From assembly GCA_034437455.1 (NCBI GenBank), contig DAOTUB010000034.1, forward strand, positions 1 to 13,464: 13,464 nt of DNA, given 5' to 3'. Both the position numbers and the translations under genes were made by a program. Positions 6,923 through 13,464 of the stretch are shown in pieces. Position 1 is the first letter of the stretch. The number at the start of each line of letters is the position of its first letter. A model generated the notes under the pieces. The model ran no database searches. It had not been told where the DNA came from and saw nothing but the letters and a program-made list of their open reading frames with translations. This stretch comes from DAOTUB01 sp034437455. Lineage in GTDB: Bacteria; Chloroflexota; Anaerolineae; B4-G1.

Positions 6923-7043
6923 CAGCAATTCCCGTTTTGTAGCCGCGCTTTCCATAGCGCGTGCATTTTGCCACATGAAGCATCCTTCGCGATATGGAAA
7001 TCGCGGCTACAACTCTCGTTTTTTCCCATAACGGGAATTGCTG
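6923..7043. mobile_element. Element A: 121-bp MITE-like element with perfect TIRs and 9-bp target duplication
   Basis: A perfect 14-bp terminal inverted repeat, CAGCAATTCCCGTT at 6923-6936 and its complement at 7030-7043, is bounded exactly by the direct repeat GTGGGTGAT at 6914-6922 and 7044-7052. Inside are two inverted REP-like hairpins, each headed by GTAG. The left has stem CGCGCT/AGCGCG and loop TTCCAT (6944-6961). The right, read on the - strand, has stem CGCGAT/ATCGCG and the same loop (6988-7005). There is no coding capacity, so it must be moved by an enzyme encoded elsewhere. It landed between the regulator's terminator and the peptide promoter. Confidence 0.85.
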
Positions 7044-7066
7044 GTGGGTGATTGAAAGCCTGCAAC

Positions 7067-7091
7067 AAAAAAGGTCGCTTAACAGCGACCT
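7067..7091 (-). terminator. Intrinsic terminator of the regulator gene
   Basis: On the - strand, AGGTCGCT, loop GTTA and AGCGACCT form a perfect 8-bp stem directly followed by a run of T (TTTTTTG). It lies about 45 bp past the regulator stop, so the regulator is its own transcript and the peptide unit needs its own promoter. Confidence 0.85.
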
Positions 7092-7135
7092 CTACACGTC
7101 AGTCAGGCTCCGAGGGGAATGTCTGGTTTGTGGAT

Positions 7136-10100
7136 TCAGCCGGCCATCTTTTTGATGATTTGTCTGTAAAGTGTATTTGTCTCCACTGAGGGTTCGATGT
7201 CCAACTCTCGCCTCAGTATTTCCCGGCAGTGATGATATTGAGCCAGCGCTTCCGGTCGCCGGTCCGTCTCGGCATAACAGTGCATGACGCGCCGGTGAAT
7301 GTCCTCGCGCCACCTGTTTATTTCCAGGGCCTGCTTGTACCAGCCGATCGCCTCCTCAAGCTCTCCTCGCACCTCGTGGTGCTGTCCCATCCCGATAAGC
7401 GCCTCAGTGTACATCTCACGAAGCATCTCCCGTTTCGGTACGCACCACAATCGCTCTACTCCGGCCAGGAAATCCCCTCGGTAGAGCGCCACCGCGCGCT
7501 GCCAGAGGTTCTCTGTCTGCTGATCGTGGGGCGGCAAAAGCCGCGCTTGCTCGATCAACGTCTTGAAGGCTTCGACGTCAAACCAATAATCTACGTTACC
7601 CAGGCAATACTGCCCGTTCTCGGCCACCACCGTGTTCGCTCCCACGGCGCGGCGCATGCGGTAGAGCGTGGTGTGGAAATTGTTCGCCACCTTTTCTGCA
7701 GATAACTCGGGCCAGAAAACCAGACCAATCGCGTCTCGTTCCAGGGGGCCGTGGAGCAGGATGTAAAAGAACAATTCCTTGGCCATCGCCGCCTGCCACT
7801 CGGCTGGAAGGATCGAGTGACCGTCGCGGACGACCAGGCCCTTGCCCAGGCCATAGATCTCCAGGTGGTTTACCACATCTTTCTCTGCCTCCACCTCAAC
7901 TTGGCCCAATCTGTCTCCAAAGTCCTTTAATTCCTGCACCTTCTCGGAGAGGATAGGGCCAGAGACAATGCCTTGGGCGATGCCGAGGCTCAAAAGATCC
8001 TTCGCCCGTCGGCTCTCTGCAGCCGCAAATTGATAGGTGCCTATCTCGTCCGTCAAGACCATCGCCCGGTGCAGTTCTGCTGTGGCTTGCAACTTGTTCC
8101 CGGCCAACAAGTGGGCTTTGGCCAGCAGGAACCGGGCGCGGGCCAGTTCGCGTTTTGCCTCTCGCTGCTCAAGAAAATGAACGGTGTTGGAAAGGAAGTG
8201 GAGACCGGCTTCGACCTCGCCGCTTTCGGCCAGGGCGATCCCCTCGGTTGCGGGCAGGAGGCCGCGCGCCTCGAAATCCAATTCTTTTTCCTCGACCAAA
8301 TGGCGCGCTTTTTCCAACAGGGCGAGTGCTTTTGTATAATTTTCTTGCCAGCGGTACATGTCTGCTCGCGCGGTTAATAGACAAAGCGCTAGCCGGGGTT
8401 CTGTGGTTTGAACAAGTTGCCACGCCGCTTCATACAATGGCTCGGCGCGTTCGTATACTCCGATGTCCCGATAGAGATCGGCCATGCCGATCAGCACGTG
8501 GGCCTGCCAGCGTGGGTCATCTCCTCGCCGCGCCGCTGCCAACCCCTCTTCATACAAAGCCAGTGATTCCTGGTACTCGCCGCACAGGTAATGGAGATAA
8601 CCCAAATTGTTGAGCACCCCGGCCAGTGGTACTGGAGCACCCAGTCGACGCCGAATGATGAGGGCTTCTTTTAGATATCTGATTGCCTCTTCAAGCCTGC
8701 CCCACGGGCTGAGCGCAAGCGCTATATCCTGTAGTAAGTTGGCCACATCGTAGGGACTGCCAGCCTGCTGGTAGAGCGCCAAGGCCTCTTGCAGTTTGGT
8801 TACACTCTCAGCCAGGCGGCTCTGGCTGATGTAGGCCCTTCCGATAAGCCGTTGTGCCTCTGCGCGCTCCGTAATATTGTTGGGCTCCAGCATGTCAAGT
8901 GCTGTTTGTGCCTCTGCGATCACATTTTCATAGAGACCCTCCAATAGTGCTAACATTGCCCGTTGAGTGTGTACCAGAGCCAGATGGCCTGTAACTTCCC
9001 GATCGGTGAAGCCAGCCTCGGCGTAAGCCAGTGCCTGCCGTGCCTCCTCATAGTCGTAACGATCGATGAGTACCATGCTTTGGTAAAGTGAAAGCCGCGG
9101 AGCCTGTACCTTGTTCTCTTCAGGCAGCGCCTCTGCCCAGCGCAACAACGTCTCGACCCGTCCCAGGGTGAACCATTGCATCGCCACTCGTTCCATCAGC
9201 GCCGTCGCCTCTGGATAAGTCTCGGCGGCCAGATAGTGGTAGACGGCTTCCTCAATGTCATTCTCCCGCTCGAACCGTTTCGCCGCGCGCAGATGGAGTG
9301 CGATGCAGTGAGTTGGATCCTGTCTGCGGAATTGCTCGTGCAAAAAGTTGCGGAACAGGTCGTGATAGCGATAGATCGCCGTGCCGCTCTCTCCAAAACG
9401 AGTGACAAAGAGGTTGCGACGCGTTATCTCTGTCAACATCCTGTCCGCTTTTTTGATCTGCAGCACCTCGCGGCATAGTTGTGATGACATCTCGCGCAAT
9501 ACAGCCGAGGTGTGCAGGAAATGCTGAATGTCAGGTGTTTGCCGGCTCAATACTTCTCTGACCAGGTAGCTATATGTCTGTGCATTAGCTTTCTTTGTGT
9601 TGAGCAGGGCAGCTTTGGTTTCGTCGTGCAATAGATCGGCCAGCAAGAGGATACCCATGATCCAGCCCCCCGAGTTAGCGGCGATGGTCTTGGCCTGGCT
9701 TTCAGAAATCTCGATGTGTGATAGGTGCAAAAGCTCCTGGACCTCTCGACAGTCAAAGCGTAAATCTTTTTCTGTCAGGCCGACGAGTTGGCGCTTGGCA
9801 ACCAGTCGCGTGATGGGAACATCGGGCAGTCGGCGGCTGCCCAACATCAAGTGACAGTTGAAAGGGAGGACTTGTAGCAGGCGGTGGATAAATGCTTGGA
9901 TACCGGATGCGCCGTCCACGGCCTCATAGTTATCGATCACGACGACGAATGAGGTATCAATCTCGATCATCTCGTTGACCAGTTCTCCCAAAACGACGGT
10001 AGGATTGTGAACGAGATTGCTGTCTAGAGCGGTCAACGCTTCTTGAGTACGCTCGCCAAAGTTGGAGAAACGTTCACCGATGGCCTTTACCAGATACTGG

Positions 10101-10345
10101 ATAAACAGATCCAGGTCGCGGTCCTTTGCATCAACGGTGTACCAGCAGACCGGTACAGGGCTGTGACGGGCAAAGTCCACCAGCGCCGACGTTTTGCCAT
10201 AGCCGGCTGGGGCAGCGATGAGGGTCAATCTATGCTCCAGTCCTTGCTCAATGGTCTGGCATATCTTTGGTCGATGCAGCAGACCAGCGGAACTGGGCGT
10301 CAGCAGTTTGGAACGGGTGGGATTCGATACAAGATCGCTTAACAC
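7136..10345 (-). CDS. Large MalT-like ATPase/TPR regulator with C-terminal winged helix and BTAD
   Basis: A 1069-residue signal-transducing transcription factor. Residues 1-340 are a MalT/STAND-type ATPase module with Walker A APAGYGKTS (45-53) and Walker B FVVVIDN (133-139, with Asn where MalT-type proteins usually have a second Asp). About 350-800 is an array of TPR-like helices (for example VLNNLGYLHYLCGEYQESLA). From about 828 comes an OmpR-type winged helix (AKELFFYILLHGPLERDAIG ... NNFHTTLYRMRRAVGA), then a BTAD ending LDIEPSVETNTLYRQIIKK, as in SARP/AfsR activators. There is no C-terminal LuxR-type HTH. Such proteins are held inactive until a ligand or partner releases the ATPase. The start is GTG 10345; its RBS is weak but no other start fits. 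It has a strong promoter and its own terminator, and is the likely activator of the peptide/NHLP unit downstream (inference). Confidence 0.92.
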   Translation of the reverse strand: MLSDLVSNPTRSKLLTPSSAGLLHRPKICQTIEQGLEHRLTLIAAPAGYGKTSALVDFARHSPVPVCWYTVDAKDRDLDLFIQYLVKAIGERFSNFGERTQEALTALDSNLVHNPTVVLGELVNEMIEIDTSFVVVIDNYEAVDGASGIQAFIHRLLQVLPFNCHLMLGSRRLPDVPITRLVAKRQLVGLTEKDLRFDCREVQELLHLSHIEISESQAKTIAANSGGWIMGILLLADLLHDETKAALLNTKKANAQTYSYLVREVLSRQTPDIQHFLHTSAVLREMSSQLCREVLQIKKADRMLTEITRRNLFVTRFGESGTAIYRYHDLFRNFLHEQFRRQDPTHCIALHLRAAKRFERENDIEEAVYHYLAAETYPEATALMERVAMQWFTLGRVETLLRWAEALPEENKVQAPRLSLYQSMVLIDRYDYEEARQALAYAEAGFTDREVTGHLALVHTQRAMLALLEGLYENVIAEAQTALDMLEPNNITERAEAQRLIGRAYISQSRLAESVTKLQEALALYQQAGSPYDVANLLQDIALALSPWGRLEEAIRYLKEALIIRRRLGAPVPLAGVLNNLGYLHYLCGEYQESLALYEEGLAAARRGDDPRWQAHVLIGMADLYRDIGVYERAEPLYEAAWQLVQTTEPRLALCLLTARADMYRWQENYTKALALLEKARHLVEEKELDFEARGLLPATEGIALAESGEVEAGLHFLSNTVHFLEQREAKRELARARFLLAKAHLLAGNKLQATAELHRAMVLTDEIGTYQFAAAESRRAKDLLSLGIAQGIVSGPILSEKVQELKDFGDRLGQVEVEAEKDVVNHLEIYGLGKGLVVRDGHSILPAEWQAAMAKELFFYILLHGPLERDAIGLVFWPELSAEKVANNFHTTLYRMRRAVGANTVVAENGQYCLGNVDYWFDVEAFKTLIEQARLLPPHDQQTENLWQRAVALYRGDFLAGVERLWCVPKREMLREMYTEALIGMGQHHEVRGELEEAIGWYKQALEINRWREDIHRRVMHCYAETDRRPEALAQYHHCREILRRELDIEPSVETNTLYRQIIKKMAG

Positions 10346-10422
10346 TTTGGAGTTAAGAGCCGTCGTTTGAATAGTCTGTATATATTGAGTAGGGTGGAAC
10401 TGGCCAAGTGATAGTTGGATGG

Positions 10423-10451
10423 ATTATACTATGTTTCATTTACACTGACAA
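10423..10451 (-). promoter_or_regulatory. Strong sigma70-type promoter of the BTAD regulator
   Basis: On the - strand, TTGTCA (complement of 10446-10451), 17 bp, then a perfect TATAAT (complement of 10423-10428). The expected transcript start near 10416 leaves a leader of about 70 nt before GTG 10345. A second, poorer candidate further downstream (TTGGCC, 17 bp, TATATA) ends near 10379. Confidence 0.75.
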
Positions 10452-10466
10452 CATCGTACTGTAAAG

Positions 10467-10577
10467 GTATCTTCTCAATAACTTGGGGTGAATCTGTTCG
10501 TAGTGCGCACTTCAGTGCGCTTTTAGGGGCGCTGAAGCGCCTACTACGAACAAGCCCCCGGTTTATTGAGAAGATAC
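10467..10577. mobile_element. Element B: 111-bp MITE-like element with 15-bp TIRs and 8-bp target duplication
   Basis: Perfect terminal inverted repeats, GTATCTTCTCAATAA at 10467-10481 and the complement at 10563-10577, are bounded exactly by CTGTAAAG at 10459-10466 and 10578-10585. Inside, inverted arms GTTCGTAGT (10496-10504) and ACTACGAAC (10543-10551) each lead into a hairpin: GCGCAC-TTCA-GTGCGC (10505-10520) and, on the other strand, GGCGC-TTCA-GCGCC (10528-10541). It is non-coding and sits between two divergent promoters, those of the regulator and of the ThiF-like gene. Confidence 0.85.
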
Positions 10578-10601
10578 CTGTAAAGTTTGTCGTGTTTCAG
10601 C

Positions 10602-10630
10602 TTGACGCCTGCCGCGGCTGGAGGTATACT
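10602..10630 (+). promoter_or_regulatory. Strong sigma70-type promoter of the ThiF-like/MBL pair
   Basis: TTGACG at 10602-10607, a 17-bp spacer, and TATACT at 10625-10630. The expected start near 10637 gives a leader of about 29 nt before ATG 10666, with GAGGAGG (10655-10661) as RBS. It lies only 16 bp beyond the target duplication of element B, so that insertion came close to disrupting it. Confidence 0.75.
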
Positions 10631-10665
10631 CAACGTGGGGATCCGTCGCGGGTCGAGGAGGCTCT

Positions 10666-11511
10666 ATGGATCAGGCATCTTTGCAGGAGCAGATGGGCGA
10701 GTTGGTGGAAGTGAGGGATAGTGCGCGTATTGTTCGACTCCAATCGGTGCGCGAGCTGGCCGCCGCGAGCGATTGCTCGCTCCAGGAGGTAGAGCTGGCG
10801 GCGCTGGAGATGGGCGTTGTCCCCTGGCGTTACCTGCGCAACCTGGGCACGATCGGCCTGGAGGGGCAAGCCAAGTTGCTACGGGCCACCGTGGCGGTCG
10901 TGGGGTTGGGGGGATTGGGCGGTTACGTCGTAGAGGCGTTGACCCGTATGGGGGTGGGGCGGTTGATCTTGATCGACGGCGACGTTTTTGAGGAGCACAA
11001 CTTTAACCGGCAGCTCTTGAGCGCCGAGGAGAGGCTGGGCGTGGACAAAGTTCAGGCTGCGCGGCAGCGTATTGCCGCGATCAACGGCGCGGTGGAGGTA
11101 ACCGGTCACGCGGTGATGCTCACTCGCGAAAACCTGCCCCGTCTCCTGGAGGGAGCCGGTGTGGTCGTGGACGCCCTCGACCGTTTGCCCACTCGCCTGA
11201 TGTTGCAGGAAAGGGTGCAAGCCCTGGGCATTCCAATGGTGCACGGGAGCATCGCGGGTTTTCTGGGGCAGGTGATGACCATCTTTCCCGGCGATCCTGG
11301 CCTGCGCGGTTTGTACGGAGAGGCGACCGAGCTCCCGGAGCAGGGGCTTGAGGCGCGACTAGGTACCCCGGCGGCGACGCCGATGGCGGTGGCGGCGTGG
11401 GAGGCGCAGGAAGTGGTCAAAATCCTGACCGGCCAGGGAGAACTGCTGCGGCAGCGGCTCCTGGTGATGGATATGGGGTCGGGCGCGGTCGAGATGCTTC
11501 AACTTGGTTAA
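10666..11511 (+). CDS. ThiF/MoeB/HesA-family E1-like adenylyltransferase
   Basis: A 281-residue protein from ATG 10666 with RBS GAGGAGG. Residues 1-72 form a helical N-terminal extension (ELAALEMGVVPWRYLRNLG) before the Rossmann domain. ATP-binding features of E1-like enzymes are present: VVGLGGLGG (78-86), LIDGDVFEEHNFNRQ with Asp104/Asp106 and Arg115, DK (127-128) and VVDALD with Asp169. Such enzymes adenylate the C-terminal Gly-Gly of a ubiquitin-like sulfur carrier (MoaD or ThiS type) for molybdopterin, thiamin or related sulfur transfer. The chain has one cysteine (Cys37), so the paired CxxC zinc site and catalytic cysteine of MoeB/ThiF are absent. No carrier gene is visible. It is followed by an MBL hydrolase only 20 bp downstream, on the same transcript. 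Confidence 0.9.
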   Translation: MDQASLQEQMGELVEVRDSARIVRLQSVRELAAASDCSLQEVELAALEMGVVPWRYLRNLGTIGLEGQAKLLRATVAVVGLGGLGGYVVEALTRMGVGRLILIDGDVFEEHNFNRQLLSAEERLGVDKVQAARQRIAAINGAVEVTGHAVMLTRENLPRLLEGAGVVVDALDRLPTRLMLQERVQALGIPMVHGSIAGFLGQVMTIFPGDPGLRGLYGEATELPEQGLEARLGTPAATPMAVAAWEAQEVVKILTGQGELLRQRLLVMDMGSGAVEMLQLG

Positions 11512-11531
11512 TGATACGAGGAGACAAGAGC

Positions 11532-12146
11532 ATGACGCTGAAACTTGCGCAACTGACTGTCGGCGAATACGGAACCAACTGTTATCTGCTTACCTGCCCG
11601 GATACAGGCCGGGCGTTGCTGATCGACCCCGGCGCAGACGCCGAAGCGATCCTGTCGCTGTGCGAGGGCGCGCAAGTGAGCCACATCCTGCTCACCCACG
11701 GCCACTTTGATCATCTCGCGGCGCTGGAACAGGTGCGGGAGCGGCTGGATGCGCCGGTGGGGATTCATCCCAGCGACGCGGCCCGGTTTGGCGTCGAGGC
11801 CGACTTTGAGTTGCGGGACGGGGCACAACTCCGGGTGGGACAATACGACGTGCAGGTGGTTCACGTTCCAGGCCACACTCCCGGCGGCGTGGCGCTGCGC
11901 TTTGACCGACGGGCCGTTGTGGGGGATGCCGTCTTTCCGGGCGGGCCGGGCCACAGCGCCACCCCAGAGGCGCTCGAGACGCTCTTGCTCAGTTTGCAGC
12001 GAACGGTCTTTACCTGGCCCGACGACACGCGCTTCTACCCCGGCCACGGCGACTCCGCCACCGTGGGGGATGTGCGCCCCGCTTTCCAGGAATTCCTGGC
12101 CCGACCTCGTCCATCCGATCTATGCGGGGATGTGACGTGGGAGTAG
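11532..12146 (+). CDS. MBL-fold metallo-hydrolase, glyoxalase II-like
   Basis: A 204-residue cytoplasmic protein. ATG 11532 has GAGGAGA (11518-11524) at 7-bp spacing; an in-frame ATG at 11511 overlapping the previous stop (TAATG) is possible but has no RBS and adds only MIRGDKS. All binuclear-metal residues of the family are present: THGHFDH (55-61), HVPGHTPGG with His115, GDAVF with Asp132, and YPGHGD with His172. The length and motifs fit the small glyoxalase-II-like group (YcbL type) that hydrolyses thioesters. A thioester or persulfide substrate would fit the ThiF-like partner, but this is inference. It ends 24 bp before the convergent M42 gene. Confidence 0.92.
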   Translation: MTLKLAQLTVGEYGTNCYLLTCPDTGRALLIDPGADAEAILSLCEGAQVSHILLTHGHFDHLAALEQVRERLDAPVGIHPSDAARFGVEADFELRDGAQLRVGQYDVQVVHVPGHTPGGVALRFDRRAVVGDAVFPGGPGHSATPEALETLLLSLQRTVFTWPDDTRFYPGHGDSATVGDVRPAFQEFLARPRPSDLCGDVTWE

Positions 12147-12170
12147 CCACGTGAGGGTGTGACGTTTCGA

Positions 12171-13232
12171 CTAAGCCAACCCCGCCACGGTCTCGGCGTC
12201 CAATTTCTCGAGCACGGCCACCAGCAGTCGCAACGCCCGGTCATAGTCGTCCCGGTGGATGATGGAAAAGTGGCTGTGGATGTGGCGAGAAGGCACGCCC
12301 AATACAACCGAAGGCACGCCGGTATAGTGCAGATGGATCTGCGCACCGTCGGTCGCTCCGCCGATCATGGTGGAGAACTGGAGCGGAATCTCCAGCTCTT
12401 TTGCCGTCTCGATCACCAGATCTCGCAGAGCCAGGTTGGGGATCATCCGGGCGTCCAATAGCATCACGGTTGGACCGCCGCCCAATTTGATGTCGGATTC
12501 CTCCGGCTCGATGCCGGGCACGTCGCCGCAGATGTCCACTTCCAGGATGATGGCCACGTCCGGGTTGACGATCTCGGCGCTGGTCTTGGCTCCCCGGGGG
12601 CCGACCTCTTCCATCGTCGTGGCGACGCCGTAGAGCGTGTTGGGGTGGGGGGCCTCCGAAAAATGGCGCAGCGCGTCGATCGCCAGCGCCACGCCGACGC
12701 GGTCGTCAAAGGCCTTGCTCATATACGTCTTGCCGCTGGCCAGAATCTGAAAAGTAGCCGCGGGCACGACCGGGTCTCCCAATCGCACGCCGGCTTCTTC
12801 GGCTTCTTCCTTCGAGGTGGCGCCGACGTCGATGTACATCTCTTTCTTTTCCACCATCTTGTTTCGCTTATCCGCCGCAAGCAGATGAGGAGGCTTGGCC
12901 CCGATGACACCTCGAATGTCTCCTTTGTGCGTCTTGATGATGACCTGTTGGCCGAGGAGCACCTGATCCCACCAGCCGCCCAAGGGGTGGAATTTGAGGC
13001 ATCCTTCCTTGGTGATGTGGTACACCATAAAGCCGACCTCGTCCATGTGACCGGCCAGCATCACCCGCGGTCCCGTCTCTCCCTGGCGGCAAACCAGGCT
13101 GCCGATGCGATCTTGCTCGACGGCTCCCAGGGGCTCCAGGTGACGGCGCACGAGCTCGCGAACCTCGCTCTCGTGTCCGGGGACGCCGTGGGCCTCGGTA
13201 AGCTCTTGCAATAGTTTCTCTGTTTGATCCAC
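12171..13232 (-). CDS. M42-family (FrvX/TET-like) metallo-aminopeptidase
   Basis: A 353-residue cytoplasmic aminopeptidase of normal M42 length; relatives form dodecameric TET particles that trim peptides after proteasome or protease action. Metal and catalytic residues are in place: AGHMDEVG (His62, Asp64), KAFDDRVG (Asp176/177), TMEEVGPRG (Glu208, Glu209), LEVDICGD (Asp233) and RHIHSH (His319). GTG 13232 is chosen because GGAAGG (complement of 13240-13245) precedes it at 7 bp and because HVDQTEKLLQELTEAHGVPG matches where the family starts. The open frame to ATG 13319 reaches into the promoter and would add 29 unrelated residues. Transcription probably starts about 48 nt upstream from its own promoter. 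The gene is monocistronic and convergent with the MBL gene. Confidence 0.93.
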   Translation of the reverse strand: MDQTEKLLQELTEAHGVPGHESEVRELVRRHLEPLGAVEQDRIGSLVCRQGETGPRVMLAGHMDEVGFMVYHITKEGCLKFHPLGGWWDQVLLGQQVIIKTHKGDIRGVIGAKPPHLLAADKRNKMVEKKEMYIDVGATSKEEAEEAGVRLGDPVVPAATFQILASGKTYMSKAFDDRVGVALAIDALRHFSEAPHPNTLYGVATTMEEVGPRGAKTSAEIVNPDVAIILEVDICGDVPGIEPEESDIKLGGGPTVMLLDARMIPNLALRDLVIETAKELEIPLQFSTMIGGATDGAQIHLHYTGVPSVVLGVPSRHIHSHFSIIHRDDYDRALRLLVAVLEKLDAETVAGLA

Positions 13233-13286
13233 GTGATTTCCTTCCCGCGTTACGATGCGGCGGCATGTTGGTTGTTGAATAGGGGA

Positions 13287-13315
13287 ATGATACTTGATTT
13301 TGAATAATTTGTCCA
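13287..13315 (-). promoter_or_regulatory. Sigma70-type promoter of the M42 aminopeptidase
   Basis: On the - strand, TGGACA (complement of 13310-13315), 17 bp, and TATCAT (complement of 13287-13292), each one mismatch from consensus. The -35 lies inside an inverted repeat, ATTTGT-ccagc-ACAAAT (13307-13323), which could be an operator. Confidence 0.65.
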
Positions 13316-13385
13316 GCACAAATGTCTCTAGCCTCGAGGGTATAATTCAGAACTCTGGGGGACAGGTTTCTTTTTTCTCCAGACT

Positions 13386-13464
13386 GTATCTTTTCAATAA
13401 AACGGGGCTATGTAGCCGAGGTTTCCATACCTCGCGGGCCTGCGCGCTATGGAAAGCGCGGCTA
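13386..13464. mobile_element. Element C: left part of a MITE-like element, cut by the window end
   Basis: The outer end GTATCTTTTCAATAA (13386-13400) matches the terminal repeat of element B at 14 of 15 positions. The inner part instead resembles element A: GTAG (13412-13415), hairpin CGAGGT-TTCCAT-ACCTCG (13417-13434), then an inverted hairpin CGCGCT-ATGGAA-AGCGCG (13443-13460). The last 22 bases (13443-13464) are the exact reverse complement of 6940-6961 in element A. The right terminal repeat is expected just outside the window. Confidence 0.75.

Noticed and set aside
6791..6976. Upstream extension of the 56-aa peptide frame to 118 residues
   Set aside because: It runs through the -10 and tandem repeats and into mobile element A; the RBS and signal peptide fix the start at 6790.
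10379..10407. Second - strand promoter for the regulator (TTGGCC, 17 bp, TATATA)
   Set aside because: Possible, but weaker than the TTGTCA-17-TATAAT promoter just upstream; not listed as a separate feature.
13233..13319. Longer N-terminus for the M42 aminopeptidase from ATG 13319
   Set aside because: The extra residues match nothing in the family, the region holds a promoter, and GTG 13232 has a good RBS.
13341..13346. TATAAT on the + strand reading towards element C
   Set aside because: No acceptable -35 at 16-18 bp and no gene downstream in the window.

Overview
The window is a G+C-rich bacterial segment. Its gene mix suggests a member of the Chloroflexota, Anaerolineae-like. The pointers are a very large MalT-type ATPase/TPR/BTAD regulator, NHLP-clan (Os1348-like) small proteins, a DUF3782-type coiled-coil PD-(D/E)XK protein, an M42 aminopeptidase and several short palindromic mobile elements. 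The taxonomic call is inference; no rRNA or tRNA gene is present to test it.

Left part (1-5503, + strand): a surface polysaccharide cluster. A 5'-truncated GT4 glycosyltransferase, a non-hydrolysing UDP-HexNAc 2-epimerase (WecB/WbpI/FnlC-like) and a WbuB-like GT4 follow one another with TAATG stop/start overlaps, so they are almost certainly cotranscribed and coupled. A 28-codon remnant of another glycosyltransferase C-terminus follows. Next comes a DUF3782-type coiled-coil/nuclease-fold gene with its own extended -10 promoter, then another GT4 gene.

Middle part (5519-10345, - strand): this is the most unusual region. A 1069-residue regulator (MalT-like ATPase, TPRs, winged helix plus BTAD) has a near-consensus promoter and ends at a clear intrinsic terminator. 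Downstream lies a separate three-gene unit. It encodes a 56-residue Sec-signal, glycine-tailed peptide, a 72-residue NHLP-clan protein, and a 255-residue protein that fuses a paralogous NHLP domain to an ImmA/IrrE-like domain whose HExxH site is degenerate. The peptide promoter has a good -10 and no -35. In the -35 zone it carries two exact 11-bp direct repeats at 12-bp period, the geometry expected for a SARP/BTAD-type activator. I propose a regulator-controlled secreted-peptide/NHLP system; its function is unknown.

Right part (10602-13232): a ThiF/HesA-type E1-like adenylyltransferase without zinc or catalytic cysteines and a glyoxalase-II-like MBL hydrolase form a + strand pair with a strong promoter. 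They converge on a - strand M42 aminopeptidase that has its own promoter.

Three short mobile elements (6923-7043, 10467-10577 and 13386 to the window end) lie in the intergenic spaces. The two complete ones have perfect terminal inverted repeats and exact 9- or 8-bp target duplications. All contain paired GTAG-headed hairpins with conserved loops and covarying stems, like REP/BIME elements. The third combines the ends of one with the inner hairpins of another.
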